Origin: an uncultured Prevotellaceae bacterium
GTDB lineage: Bacteria > Bacteroidota > Bacteroidia > Bacteroidales > Bacteroidaceae
Direction: 5' to 3'
Length of the DNA stretch: 64,000 nt
NCBI GenBank assembly: GCA_946185485.1
Contig: CAMHJQ010000012.1
Span: forward strand, 1-64,000
Shown here: positions 43,464-52,191 of the stretch, in pieces
Layout: the number at the start of each line of letters is the position of its first letter
How positions within the stretch are numbered: position 1 is the stretch's first letter
Made by a program: the position numbers and the translations under genes
Notes under the pieces: model-generated
The model's database searches: none
Seen by the model: only the letters and a program-made list of their open reading frames with translations
What the model was told of the DNA's origin: nothing

Positions 43464-44006
43464 AAATGAGAAATGAGTAATGAGAAATTAAAATGAAGAA
43501 ATGAAGAAATGCCACTTCGCTGAACTACGTGTAATACTGGTAGGCAGCCAAAGGACCTTTCTGGCATGATCCTCTTATTTCTTATCGACTCCACTCCGCA
43601 TATTCTCCTTAGTTGTCTTTGTTATTGTTGTTAATATGCTTATTATTTCTTCACAGTCAGTTATAATGGATGAGAACTCTTTCTCTGTCAGAGAGCCGTA
43701 TGCGAAAAGGCGCTTCAGCCAAAACCTTGTTTCGTTGGCCTCCTTCAGAGCAATGGTCATCTTCGTCAAGAAATCCGCCTTGGACTGCGCAAACTGGCCC
43801 TCAGAGACGTTGGCTCCAACACTTGTGCCACTACGCATGATTTGCTTCAGCATGTCCTTATCGCCAGCCCGCTTTTCAGAAAGATATCGGTACATTTTCG
43901 TAATCCTGTCTGCAAACAGTCCTGTTTTCTCAACTATGATGTTTCCACTGGGCGCAGCCATTTCTTCATTTCTTCATTTTAATTTCTCATTACTCATTTC
44001 TCATTT
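43464..44006. mobile_element. Perfect 48-bp inverted repeats flanking a four-helix-bundle gene
   Basis: The 48 bases at 43464-43511 are the exact reverse complement of 43959-44006. The arms are built of AAATGAG and ATGAAGAA words. They enclose 447 bp holding one gene, whose start codon (43961-43959) is the innermost triplet of the right arm. The symmetry and single-gene content suggest a cassette that moved or was duplicated as a unit; no transposase is present. Confidence 0.75.
43575..43961 (-). CDS. Four-helix-bundle (S23/IVS-type) protein
   Basis: A 128-residue helical protein. NIIVEKTGLFADRITKMYRY, then MRSGTSVGANVSEGQFAQS and EANETRFWLKRLFAYG, are the standard features of the four-helix-bundle family first found in 23S rRNA intervening sequences (TIGR02436 type). 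In other genomes such genes occur inside rRNA helices or near diversity-generating elements; a molecular role is not established. Here the gene is enclosed by a perfect 48-bp inverted repeat and its ATG is part of the right arm. It lies between the acyl-CoA ligase and prfB genes, on the same strand but without functional relation. Confidence 0.88.
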   Translation of the reverse strand: MAAPSGNIIVEKTGLFADRITKMYRYLSEKRAGDKDMLKQIMRSGTSVGANVSEGQFAQSKADFLTKMTIALKEANETRFWLKRLFAYGSLTEKEFSSIITDCEEIISILTTITKTTKENMRSGVDKK

Positions 44007-44010
44007 AAAA

Positions 44011-45819
44011 CTACTCTTCGTACATCTTGTCTATTTCGGCCTTATAGTTCTCGCTGAGTACGCGGCGGCGAATCTTGAGGGTATTTGTCAGTTCTCCCTT
44101 CGACATCGACAGCGGGTTGGGCAGCAGGGTGAAGCGCTTCACCTGTTCGTAGTGGGCGAGCTGCTGCTGCAGGGTGTCGATGCGCTCTTTCATCATGGCC
44201 ATGATCTGCGGGTGACTGCAGAGTTCTTCGCGGGTACTGAAGGTGATGCCGTTGGCCCGCGCATACTCCTCCAGCAGCGAGTATACCGGGATGATGAGTG
44301 CCGACACGAACTTACGCTCGTCGGCAATGACGGCTATCTGGTCGATGAACTTGTCTACCAGCAGCTTCGACTCAATCATCTGCGGAGCAATATACTTACC
44401 GTTCGAGGTCTTGAAGAGGTCTTTGATGCGCTCCGTCAGGAACAGCTCGTTGCCCTTCATGTAACCGGCATCGCCGGTCTTGAAGTAGCCGTCATCCGTA
44501 AAGGCGGCCTTGGTCAGGTCGTCACGGTTATAGTAGCCGATGGTGATCGTCGGGCCCTTCAGCAGGATTTCGCCCTCCTCGCTGATCTTGATGTCGATGC
44601 CCTCAATGGGAATACCTACAGAGCCTACCGTCCAGGGGTCACCTAAGTGGTTGCAGCTTACCGTTGCCAGACTCTCCGTCAGGCCATAGCCTACCACCAT
44701 GTTGATGCCGATGGAGTGGACAAACTCCTCGACGTATGTCGAGACGGCAGCACCTGCCGTGGGGAAGAAGTGGGCATTCTCCAGTCCCAGCTCCTTGCGC
44801 ACCAGCGAGAAGATGGTGCGGTTGAGCATCTCATACTCCAGGTGCAAGGCCATCGGGGGCTTCTTGCCCAGGCTGAGGTACTCGATGTTATGCTTGCGAC
44901 CTACGGCCAGCGCATGCTTGAACAGCTTGCGCTGCATGGCGCTGGAGCGGTCTATCTTGTCCATCACGCCCATATACACCTTCTCCCAGAAGCGGGGAAC
45001 GGCCGACATACAGGTGGGATGGGTTTCACGCATGGACTGCTGCACTTCCTGCGGATGGGTGTTGACAATCATCGTAGCACCCTCTGTGAGGCTGAGTATC
45101 GCCCAGCCGCGTTCAAAGATGTGCGTGTATGGCAGGAAGTTCATCACGCGGTCCTTCTCGCCTACCGGCACACATTTGTTGTTGGCCTCAAAGGCTGCAT
45201 GGAACTGGCCGTGCGTCAGGATGACTCCCTTTGAGTCTCCCGTCGTACCGCTGGTGTAGAGGATGTTGGCGATGTCGTCGAACGTGGCCTCCTGCTGCAG
45301 CTTCTCTACCTCCGTCTGACGTGGCAGGTTCTCGCCCAGCTTCAGGAGATCACTGAAGTAGATAGCGCTGGGATCGCTGTCGCCGATGCTGACCGACTGG
45401 TCAAAGACGATGATACGCTCCAGCGTCGGGCAGAGAGAGAAGATACGGTGTGCCTTGTCGTACTGATCCTGTTCGCCTACGAAGAGGAAGCGGATCTTGG
45501 CGTCGTTAACCATAAACTGTATCTGCTGCTCAGAAGAAGTGGCATAGAACGGTATGGTAACGGCGCGGATACCCCAGGCGGCGAAGTCACACTCGATATA
45601 CTGTACCGAGTTCTGCGAGAAGATACCGATGTTCTCCTGCACCTTGACACCCAGGTTCAGCAGGGCGTTGGACACCTGCTTGACCGTTGCCGACACTTCG
45701 CTCCACGATAATGATTTCCACTCCTTACCACCGAAATCCTGATATACCAGCATCTCACGGTCGCCATACTTCTTGGCCTGTTCGTGCACCAGCACTGACA
45801 TGTGAACATTCGTCTGCAT
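44011..45819 (-). CDS. Long-chain fatty acid-CoA ligase (AMP-binding)
   Basis: A 602-residue AMP-forming ligase. The P-loop-like ILYTSGTTGDSKGVILTHG, VVGYGLTESLATVS, YFKTGDAGYM and the C-terminal KDLFKTSNGKYIAPQMIE are the conserved motifs A3, A5, A7 and A8/A10 of long-chain acyl-CoA synthetases (FadD/FAA type). It activates fatty acids with ATP and CoA for phospholipid or beta-oxidation use, at the cytoplasmic membrane. The start is preceded by a TACCTTTG box that forms half of a divergent promoter with the deacylase gene. The stop lies just outside the four-helix-bundle cassette's right arm. Confidence 0.94.
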   Translation of the reverse strand: MQTNVHMSVLVHEQAKKYGDREMLVYQDFGGKEWKSLSWSEVSATVKQVSNALLNLGVKVQENIGIFSQNSVQYIECDFAAWGIRAVTIPFYATSSEQQIQFMVNDAKIRFLFVGEQDQYDKAHRIFSLCPTLERIIVFDQSVSIGDSDPSAIYFSDLLKLGENLPRQTEVEKLQQEATFDDIANILYTSGTTGDSKGVILTHGQFHAAFEANNKCVPVGEKDRVMNFLPYTHIFERGWAILSLTEGATMIVNTHPQEVQQSMRETHPTCMSAVPRFWEKVYMGVMDKIDRSSAMQRKLFKHALAVGRKHNIEYLSLGKKPPMALHLEYEMLNRTIFSLVRKELGLENAHFFPTAGAAVSTYVEEFVHSIGINMVVGYGLTESLATVSCNHLGDPWTVGSVGIPIEGIDIKISEEGEILLKGPTITIGYYNRDDLTKAAFTDDGYFKTGDAGYMKGNELFLTERIKDLFKTSNGKYIAPQMIESKLLVDKFIDQIAVIADERKFVSALIIPVYSLLEEYARANGITFSTREELCSHPQIMAMMKERIDTLQQQLAHYEQVKRFTLLPNPLSMSKGELTNTLKIRRRVLSENYKAEIDKMYEE

Positions 45820-45845
45820 AAGCTCTCTCTATTATTAATTAGGTG

Positions 45846-45853
45846 CAAAGGTA
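45846..45853 (-). promoter_or_regulatory. Promoter -7 box of acyl-CoA ligase gene
   Basis: TACCTTTG on the minus strand, 26 bases before ATG 45819. Confidence 0.6.
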
Positions 45854-45897
45854 CAAAATAATTCATAATTCGGAATTCATATTTCATAATTATTTTT

Positions 45898-45905
45898 TAA
45901 ATTTG
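45898..45905 (+). promoter_or_regulatory. Promoter -7 box of ArgE-like gene
   Basis: TAAATTTG on the plus strand. The ATG at 45915 is only 9 bases downstream, so the transcript would be nearly leaderless unless ATG 45921 is used. Confidence 0.55.
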
Positions 45906-45914
45906 CAGCAATTT

Positions 45915-46970
45915 ATGGATATGCACCAATATACACACGATGCCGTCGAGCTGCTGAAAGCACTTATCAGCACCCCTTCGGTGAGCCGCGACGAGACAGC
46001 TGCGGCAGATGTTTTTGCCGGTTTCATCGGAAGTTACGGATTGCCAGTACGTCGCATCGGCAATAATCTCTTGGTTCAAGAAGAGCTGGATCCTGCCAAG
46101 CCGACGTTATTGCTCAATGCACACATCGATACCGTAAAACCCGTCAGCACCTGGACGCGCGACCCTTTTACGCCCACCATCGATGGTGACCGTCTCTATG
46201 GCTTGGGCAGCAACGATTGTGGCGGCGGGCTCGTCAGCCTGCTGCAGGTCTACCGCATGCTGCGTGGCATGTCCATACCGTATAACCTCGTCTACCTGGC
46301 ATCCTGCGAGGAGGAGGTCAGCGGTGCCAACGGTTTTTCCTTGGCATTACCGGAGCTGCCGCCTATCGATGTGGCTATCGTTGGCGAGCCTACAGGCATG
46401 CAGCCAGCCATTGCCGAGAAAGGGCTCATGGTCATCGATGGCGTTGCCCACGGCAAGAGCGGTCATGCTGCCCGTGACGAAGGCGTCAATGCCATCTATG
46501 AGGCGCTGGACGACCTGGTATGGCTGCGCGACTACCGTTTCCGCAAGGTCAGTCCTCTGCTCGGACCTACCAAGATGACGGTGACGGTCATCAACAGCGG
46601 CACCCAGCATAATGTCGTTCCCGACGAGTGTCGCTTTGTCATCGACGTGCGTACCAATGAATATTATAAGAACGAGTACCTGTTTGCCTTCCTGCAAAAG
46701 CAGATGAAAAAGTGCGAACTCAAGGCGCGCTCGTTCCGCTTGTCGTCATCACGCATAGCCGATGACCACCCGTTGGTGAAGCGCTGTCTTCAGCTCGGCA
46801 TGTCGCCCTTTGGCTCGCCTACGCTCAGCGACCAGGCACTGATGCCGTTTCCGTCTCTGAAGCTCGGTCCGGGACAATCCTGCCGCAGCCACTCTGCCGA
46901 CGAGTACATCTGTCTGTCGGAGATAGCTCACGCCATAAAAACGTATGTTTTATTAATTAGTAATGAGTAA
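45915..46970 (+). CDS. M20 deacylase, ArgE-like (N-acyl-ornithine deacylase)
   Basis: ATG 45915 (MDMHQYTHDAVELLKALIST) gives about 351 residues. LLNAHIDTVKP supplies the first metal His and Asp, GSNDCGGGLVSLL the bridging Asp, and ASCEEEVSGANG the catalytic and metal Glu of the M20 family; SGTQHNVVPDECRF is the dimerisation-domain signature. In Bacteroidales the arginine pathway uses succinylated intermediates, so the likely reaction is hydrolysis of N-succinyl-ornithine (or N-acetyl-ornithine). It is a solitary plus-strand gene. The last codons (LISNE) are encoded by a simple-repeat array that forms an inverted repeat with sequence before the next gene. Confidence 0.85.
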   Translation: MDMHQYTHDAVELLKALISTPSVSRDETAAADVFAGFIGSYGLPVRRIGNNLLVQEELDPAKPTLLLNAHIDTVKPVSTWTRDPFTPTIDGDRLYGLGSNDCGGGLVSLLQVYRMLRGMSIPYNLVYLASCEEEVSGANGFSLALPELPPIDVAIVGEPTGMQPAIAEKGLMVIDGVAHGKSGHAARDEGVNAIYEALDDLVWLRDYRFRKVSPLLGPTKMTVTVINSGTQHNVVPDECRFVIDVRTNEYYKNEYLFAFLQKQMKKCELKARSFRLSSSRIADDHPLVKRCLQLGMSPFGSPTLSDQALMPFPSLKLGPGQSCRSHSADEYICLSEIAHAIKTYVLLISNE

Positions 46971-47077
46971 TGAGTAATTAGTAATTATGATATGTTTCAG
47001 CTCAGAATCATGTCGCTGAGACAGGCCGCCTACAAAGTAATCATAATTACTCATTACTCATTACTAATTACTCATTA
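46954..47077. repeat. 38-bp inverted word arrays between convergent genes
   Basis: Arms at 46954-46991 and 47040-47077, made of TAATGAG/TAATTAG words, are near-perfect reverse complements around a 48-base spacer. They lie between the deacylase stop and the EnvC-like stop and reach into the end of the deacylase gene. A bidirectional terminator or a mobile remnant are both possible. Confidence 0.75.
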
Positions 47078-47082
47078 AAAAA

Positions 47083-48705
47083 TTATCTTCCCAGCCAGCT
47101 CTCGGGATTCAGTTTCGCTGTCTCACGACGGAGCTGGAATTGTAGGATGTTGTCCTGGCCGACGCGGCCCAGCGACTGGCGTATGCCGACCTTCTGTCCG
47201 CGCTGCACGCTGACGCTCTGCAGGTTGCAGTAGACGCTGATATAGCTGCCGTGGCGCACCATGACAACCATCGTACCACCGAAGCTGAAGACCGCACTGA
47301 CCTCGCCGTCAAAGATGCTGCGGGCGAGCGCACCGGCCTCGCCGCGGATGTTGATGCCCTTGTTGTCGAGCATGACACCCTTCAGACCCTCGACGTTATA
47401 CTGTCCGAAATGGCTGACAATACGGTACGGTCCGGTGATGGGAATGGGCAGACGACCGCGGTTGCTCTCGAACTTGCCGCTGATGCGGACGTCCTCCGTC
47501 GGCATCTTCAGCACCTCGTCGGCACTCTTACGGGCCGATGCCACAGCCTTGGCATGCTCGCGGTTCTCGACCTCGGCCTTACGCTCAGCGGCCTTACGGG
47601 CTTCTTCGGCTTCACGCGCTCTGCGCTCGGCAGCCTCGCGGGCCTTCTGGTCGCGGGCAGCCTTGGCTTCAGCCTTGGCTCTCTCCTCTCGGGCTTTGGC
47701 TTCCGCAACGCGGCGGGCGTTCTCCCTGGCGGCAGCCTCTGCCTCTGCCTTCTTGCGGGCCAGTTCGGCAGCACGTTTCTTGGCAGCCTCTGCCTCGGCA
47801 CGCTTTTTGGCCTCGGCGGCAGCACGAGCCTTCTGACGCGCTACCTCTTCTGCTATCAAACGGTCAATCTGGGCATTCAGGGCGGCGTCCTTCTTCTTCT
47901 GTTGGGCAATGATACCCTGTATGGTCTTGTTCTCTTTCTGCAGGGACTTGACAACGTCCTGCTGCTCGTTCTGCTTGACTTCCAGCGAGCGGCGCTCCTG
48001 TTCGTCGCGGTTCAGCAACTGGCGCTTCTTCTCCTTGGTGTTGTTCAGCGTCTGGAATTCAAGATTGATCTCCTCTTGTTTGCCCTTGACCATCTCGCCT
48101 TGTACGCGCTGATAGGAGGCATATTCTCTCATGAAGCGCATGCGGCGGAACATCTGGACGAGGTTGTCGGCACTGAATACGAACATCAGCTGGCTCAGCG
48201 ACGATTGGTTGCGGTGCATGTAGCGCAGTGACTTGACGTAGTTGCGCTTACGCTCTTGCAACTGGTCCTGTAGCATATCCAGCTGGACGCCGAGTCGTTC
48301 TATCTCGATGTCGAGCGACGAGATGTCGTGACGGATGGTGTCTATGGTACGGCGCTTGCCTTCTATCTCGGAGTTCAGCACCATGAGGTTCTGGAGCCGC
48401 TTCTTGACGGCTTGCTCATTGCTGCGCAAACGGCGCTCCTGCTGCTTGATCTGCTGCTGGAGTTCCTGACGCTGGCTTTGCAGTGCTTTGACTGAAGGTT
48501 GCTTTGCTGCCTTGCTTCTCTTGGAGGACTTGCGGCTCTTGGAGGACTTGCTGTACTTGGTTGACTTGCCAGACTTACTGGTGGTCTGTTTCTTTGGGGT
48601 CACGGCAGTCTTCTTCGCCGCCGACTTCGTGGTGCGCTTCTTCTGTTGCGCATACGGAGTCAGGACGAATGACAGCAGGAGCAGGATAATACCTAATCGC
48701 TTCAT
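47083..48705 (-). CDS. EnvC-like murein hydrolase activator with degenerate LytM domain
   Basis: A signal peptide (MKRLGIILLLLSFVLTPYAQ) is followed by a Lys/Ser-rich linker, a long coiled coil at about 75-400 (LQQQIKQQERRLRSNEQAVK, then Ala/Arg/Glu repeats), and a C-terminal M23/LytM domain at about 420-540. The domain keeps the fold (GPYRIVSHFGQ, VMVRHGSYISVYCNL, VQRGQKVGIRQSLG) but lacks zinc ligands: the usual HxGxD is NKGIN and the final HxH is FQLRRE. This matches EnvC-type activators, which bind amidases rather than cut murein themselves. It acts in the periplasm in daughter-cell separation. It is the last of a dut-TPR-DUF4292-envC run. Confidence 0.9.
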   Translation of the reverse strand: MKRLGIILLLLSFVLTPYAQQKKRTTKSAAKKTAVTPKKQTTSKSGKSTKYSKSSKSRKSSKRSKAAKQPSVKALQSQRQELQQQIKQQERRLRSNEQAVKKRLQNLMVLNSEIEGKRRTIDTIRHDISSLDIEIERLGVQLDMLQDQLQERKRNYVKSLRYMHRNQSSLSQLMFVFSADNLVQMFRRMRFMREYASYQRVQGEMVKGKQEEINLEFQTLNNTKEKKRQLLNRDEQERRSLEVKQNEQQDVVKSLQKENKTIQGIIAQQKKKDAALNAQIDRLIAEEVARQKARAAAEAKKRAEAEAAKKRAAELARKKAEAEAAARENARRVAEAKAREERAKAEAKAARDQKAREAAERRAREAEEARKAAERKAEVENREHAKAVASARKSADEVLKMPTEDVRISGKFESNRGRLPIPITGPYRIVSHFGQYNVEGLKGVMLDNKGINIRGEAGALARSIFDGEVSAVFSFGGTMVVMVRHGSYISVYCNLQSVSVQRGQKVGIRQSLGRVGQDNILQFQLRRETAKLNPESWLGR

Positions 48706-48714
48706 CCAGGTGGT

Positions 48715-49572
48715 TTAGAGGGACATGAAGCGCTGCAGGATTTCCTCGATGGTCACCTGACGGTACTTGCTGGACACTTCCGTTCGGGTCTCCCAGTCTT
48801 CCTCAGCTCCCATGTAGTTGAGAAGCATCTCAAACTTGATTTCCTGTCCGGGTGTCTGGAAGGAAATCTTATGATTCATGGGATAGAATTTGCGGTTGTT
48901 GGCCTGGAAGTCATCATAGTCCCAGTTCAGCTGGTAGTTGCCGCGGAACTTGTCGAGATACATGACGTTGGCCATTTTGACACGGGCAGTCGAGTTGTCT
49001 GCCAGCCAGCGGTACGACAGTTTGCCGTCCTCCATGGCAATGATGGTGTCGTCGCTGCCAGCTTTCATGGAGTAGTTCTTCAGCTGCTGGTCAGTCGGAC
49101 GCGACACGCGGGGCTGGAACAGCTCGTTCCAGAACAGACCCTGAATGACGTTGAAGTCGATGTTGCAGTTGCGCAGGAAGTCCACCTGTGCGTATGGCAC
49201 CTTGAGGAAGAGCTTGTTGATGCGGTCCATCACCAGCACATACTCCTTGGTGAACTCCAAGCGGCCGGCCTCGACGAAGCCGAAAGCCATCAGCTGCAGG
49301 CGGATGACGTCGTCGCGTTTCATTTTCAGGTTGCCTGTCAGCGTCATCTGGCGTGCTCCCACCTCTACGGTGAACCTCACCTTGGAAGTGATGAAGCGGG
49401 CATACTGGGCGTTGTCGTTAACTTTCTGCAGGAAAGCCTGCTTTTGCAGCGTGTCTACCTTAACGGCAGCGGTGCCGGTACCTTCTTTAACAGCCTGACG
49501 GTGTGACTTACAGGAGGTAAGCACCAATGGAAGAGCCATCGCGAAAATCTTCAGGATACTTGTCAGTTTCAT
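48715..49572 (-). CDS. DUF4292 lipoprotein
   Basis: A lipoprotein signal (MALPLVLTSCKSH, Cys21) precedes about 260 residues of the DUF4292 family, a beta-rich lipoprotein fold resembling LolA/LolB: FITSKVRFTVEVGARQMTLT, LKMKRDDVIRLQLMAFGF, EAGRLEFTKEYVLVMDRINK. The role may be lipoprotein handling in the envelope, unproven. The start overlaps the TPR gene stop by four bases (ATGA at 49572-49569), and the next gene starts 9 bases after its stop, so the three are coupled. Confidence 0.9.
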   Translation of the reverse strand: MKLTSILKIFAMALPLVLTSCKSHRQAVKEGTGTAAVKVDTLQKQAFLQKVNDNAQYARFITSKVRFTVEVGARQMTLTGNLKMKRDDVIRLQLMAFGFVEAGRLEFTKEYVLVMDRINKLFLKVPYAQVDFLRNCNIDFNVIQGLFWNELFQPRVSRPTDQQLKNYSMKAGSDDTIIAMEDGKLSYRWLADNSTARVKMANVMYLDKFRGNYQLNWDYDDFQANNRKFYPMNHKISFQTPGQEIKFEMLLNYMGAEEDWETRTEVSSKYRQVTIEEILQRFMSL

Positions 49573-51398
49573 TCTTTTATGTACTTTTTTAGTTTTATTT
49601 TTCGAATCAGTATTTGTCTGCGGTCGTCTTTGATCTCCGACTTCTCCGATGCCTTGGCCAAGGCTTGTTGCCAGAACGTCAGGGCTTTCTGGGTATCGCC
49701 GATATGGTAGTAGATGTCACCGGCATGCTCCAGCAATACGGCTGAGGAGTCGCTGTCACACTGCAGCGTCTGGTCGATGTATATTCTGGCCTCGCTGTAA
49801 CGGTGCTGCATGAAGAGTATCCAGGCATAGGTGTCCAGATAGGTGGCATTCTTGGGCTCGGCTTTGATAGTACGGTACGACATCTGCTCGGCCTTGTCCA
49901 GCTGCAGGCCCTTCTCGCTGAGGTAGTAGGCGTAGTTGTTCAGACAGCCTATGTTGTCGTCTTTCCATTGCAGGCAGGAGTCGTAGGCAGCAAAGGCCTC
50001 CTGTTCGCGCCCTTTCTGGTGCAGGATGTCACCCATGACGGCAAAGAAGTCTGACACGATAGCCGGGTTGCTCTCCTCGTTGATGACGCTGATGCCGTTC
50101 TGGAAGGCATTCAGGGCGTTGTCCAACTGCTCCTTCTGGTAGTAGGCGATGCCCTGATAGTAGTAGAAGGCCATCTCGTCGGGCGTATACTGGCGGGCCT
50201 CCTGACAGAGGGCGATGACGCGGTCGCGGTCTTCCTCCTGCCAGGCAAAGCTGACCAGCTGCAGACGGGCGGCCGTACGGTCGGGAGCTACCTCCAGGAC
50301 GTGTTCCAAGATGGGACGGATGCTGTCGTTAGGCATCTTCTTCAGGTTCATGTAGGTGGCACAGAACAGGGCCATATCCGCGTCGCTCTCAGGCATGGCC
50401 AGTAGGCGGTGGAACAACTGCAGCACCCGTGTGGAGTCGCCGCCCTGCTGTTCGCTTTCACCGATGACCTGCCGCATGAGTGCCACACGGTCTTCCGTCG
50501 TCGTCTTCTTGTTGAACAGCATCTGTTCCAGCATCTCGTTGGCCCGTTGCGTGTCGTGGTTCTCCTGATAGTGGTTCATCATCGCCATCAGCGCATTCCG
50601 GTTGTCAGGCTCCTGCCGCAGCACGTCCTGGTAGAGGGCAACGGCCTTCTTCTGCTGTCCGTTCTGGTAGAGCGTGTTGGCATAGAGGCACTGGTAGTTG
50701 AGGTCGTTGGGATATTGGTCGGCCAGCTGTTTAATCTCACTGATGGCGGATTTCCGGTCGCCTTTCTGGGTGTAGAACTGGCTCTTGGCATACGACAGGC
50801 GTTCGTTCTTGCCCTCGATGAGCTCCAACTGTGTCAGCTTCTGAATGGCTTTGTCGTACGCTCCCTGTTGTTCGTATATCTGGACCAGCACGCCCAGGAT
50901 GTCCTCTCGGTCCCGGCTTTTCTCATAGAGCTTTTCCAGCACCACGACAGCATCGTCGTAGTTGTGCTGGCTGATATACAGGTTGGCCAGCATCTCCAGG
51001 TAGGTGGCATTCTCGGGTTCCAGTTCTGCGGCACGCTTGGCATAGCTCAGCGCCTTGTCCTTGTCCTTCATGACCAGGTAGTAGCGGAACAGCGAGTAGT
51101 AGGCCTCCGACCGTGTGGAGTCCAGTTCCACGCAGTGGCTCAGCAGGTCGAAGGCGGCATCGCTGTTGCCCTTCTCCTGCTGGCAGATAGCATCCAGGTA
51201 GAAAGCGTCGTATTTCAGTCCGTTTTGGGCTGAGATGAAGGGAATGAAGGAAATGAAGCAAATGAAGGAAACGGCCATGCGCAATGAGGAGACGCCTCCG
51301 AAAAGCCATGCAGCCACCCTACGCCCCTTCAGGCGCAACAGCTGCTTCGCATTCCTCCCCATTTCCTTCATTTGCTTCATTTCCTTCATTCCTTTCAT
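49569..51398 (-). CDS. TPR-repeat exported protein (609 aa)
   Basis: The start overlaps the dut stop (ATGA, 51398-51395). The N-terminus reads [13 protein letters not shown] followed by a basic stretch and the hydrophobic [13 protein letters not shown], so the signal peptide is unusually long (about 57 residues). Both parts are encoded by an inverted pair of GAAATGAAG-type words. The mature protein is a chain of TPR helices ([53 protein letters not shown]). It is related to Bacteroidales TPR proteins near DUF4292 and EnvC genes, possibly an outer-membrane assembly scaffold. An internal start near the hydrophobic core is possible, because the repeat-derived head is odd. Confidence 0.85.
   Translation of the reverse strand: MKGMKEMKQMKEMGRNAKQLLRLKGRRVAAWLFGGVSSLRMAVSFICFISFIPFISAQNGLKYDAFYLDAICQQEKGNSDAAFDLLSHCVELDSTRSEAYYSLFRYYLVMKDKDKALSYAKRAAELEPENATYLEMLANLYISQHNYDDAVVVLEKLYEKSRDREDILGVLVQIYEQQGAYDKAIQKLTQLELIEGKNERLSYAKSQFYTQKGDRKSAISEIKQLADQYPNDLNYQCLYANTLYQNGQQKKAVALYQDVLRQEPDNRNALMAMMNHYQENHDTQRANEMLEQMLFNKKTTTEDRVALMRQVIGESEQQGGDSTRVLQLFHRLLAMPESDADMALFCATYMNLKKMPNDSIRPILEHVLEVAPDRTAARLQLVSFAWQEEDRDRVIALCQEARQYTPDEMAFYYYQGIAYYQKEQLDNALNAFQNGISVINEESNPAIVSDFFAVMGDILHQKGREQEAFAAYDSCLQWKDDNIGCLNNYAYYLSEKGLQLDKAEQMSYRTIKAEPKNATYLDTYAWILFMQHRYSEARIYIDQTLQCDSDSSAVLLEHAGDIYYHIGDTQKALTFWQQALAKASEKSEIKDDRRQILIRKIKLKKYIKE
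51241..51392. repeat. 31-bp perfect inverted repeat encoding a signal peptide
   Basis: 51241-51271 is the exact reverse complement of 51362-51392; the arms are GGAATGAAGGAAATGAAGCA-type words with a 90-base spacer. Both arms are coding in the TPR gene: one for its Met/Lys start and the other for its hydrophobic export core. Confidence 0.85.
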
Positions 51399-51832
51399 TT
51401 CACTCCCGTATGTCCATAGCCACCGGCGCCGCGCTCGGTCTCGTCGAGCACGTCAACGCTGATCAGCTCTCCTTGTTCGCAGCGGGCAATGACCATCTGG
51501 GCAATGCGCTCACCGTCGTTCACGACAAAGTCGTCCTGCGACAGGTTCACCAGCACGACGCCTATCTCGCCACGGTAGTCGGCATCGATGGTGCCGGGCG
51601 TGTTCAGCACCGTGACGCCGTGCTTCAGCGCCAGTCCGCTGCGAGGGCGTACCTGGGCCTCGTAGCCTTCGGGCAGGGCTATGTGCAGCCCTGTCGGTAT
51701 CAACTTGCGCTCCAACGGACGGAGTGTCACGGAAGCGTCGAGGTTAGCCCTCAGGTCCATGCCGGCACTCTGGGGTGTCGCATAGGCGGGCAACTGCTGA
51801 TGGCCGCGGTTTACAACCTTGATCGTAATCAT
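51395..51832 (-). CDS. dut: dUTP diphosphatase
   Basis: ATG 51832 ([20 protein letters not shown]) gives 145 residues, the standard trimeric dUTPase size. All five motifs are present: [42 protein letters not shown] and the C-terminal GAGGYGHTG. It hydrolyses dUTP to dUMP, keeping uracil out of DNA and supplying dTMP synthesis. It is the first gene of a four-gene run and has a TACCTTTG box 30 bases upstream. It faces the dGTPase gene across 566 bp. Confidence 0.96.
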   Translation of the reverse strand: MITIKVVNRGHQQLPAYATPQSAGMDLRANLDASVTLRPLERKLIPTGLHIALPEGYEAQVRPRSGLALKHGVTVLNTPGTIDADYRGEIGVVLVNLSQDDFVVNDGERIAQMVIARCEQGELISVDVLDETERGAGGYGHTGVK

Positions 51833-51862
51833 CTTTTTGAACGTTTCTTTTAATACAACATG

Positions 51863-51870
51863 CAAAGGTA
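51863..51870 (-). promoter_or_regulatory. Promoter -7 box of dut operon
   Basis: TACCTTTG on the minus strand, 30 bases before ATG 51832. Confidence 0.6.
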
Positions 51871-51950
51871 GTTATTTATTTGCAAACTACCATCATTTTC
51901 GCTCTTTTTTTTATCTTTTTATCATTTCACGGGGGGTCTAGGGATCCTCG

Positions 51951-51998
51951 CCCCTCATATCAATGTCCCCCTTATATGGGGGGACTGATATTGAGGGG
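51951..51998. repeat. REP-like hairpin copy 1
   Basis: CCCCTCATAT...GTCCCCC pairs with GGGGGAC...GATATTGAGGGG around a TTATAT loop. A related hairpin in the same orientation lies at 52085-52133. Confidence 0.75.
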
Positions 51999-52084
51999 AT
52001 GGGAGTCTCCCTGGAGGGGGGCGGCGCTGATGAAACTCGGGGCCGGTTGCGTTGGGTGATGTGGAAGTTCCCTGAGGAAGCCCT

Positions 52085-52133
52085 CCCCTCATATTGGAGT
52101 CCCCCCTATAGGGGGACGGAAATATGGAGGGGG
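52085..52133. repeat. REP-like hairpin copy 2
   Basis: CCCCTCATATTGGAGTCCCCC pairs with GGGGGACGGAAATATGGAGGGG, with an internal GGA/GGA loop. It shares its two pairing blocks with copy 1. Confidence 0.75.
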
Positions 52134-52191
52134 TGAGGGGCTTCGGAAGGGCGGTCGCCTTGATGCGGCTCCAGTAGCACGTTGCCCGGGA

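Noticed and set aside
43464..44006. Insertion sequence with its own transposase
   Set aside because: The only gene inside is a four-helix-bundle protein with no transposase motif.
47083..48705. Active M23 murein endopeptidase
   Set aside because: Zinc ligand motifs are replaced (NKGIN and FQLRRE), so an activator role is more likely.
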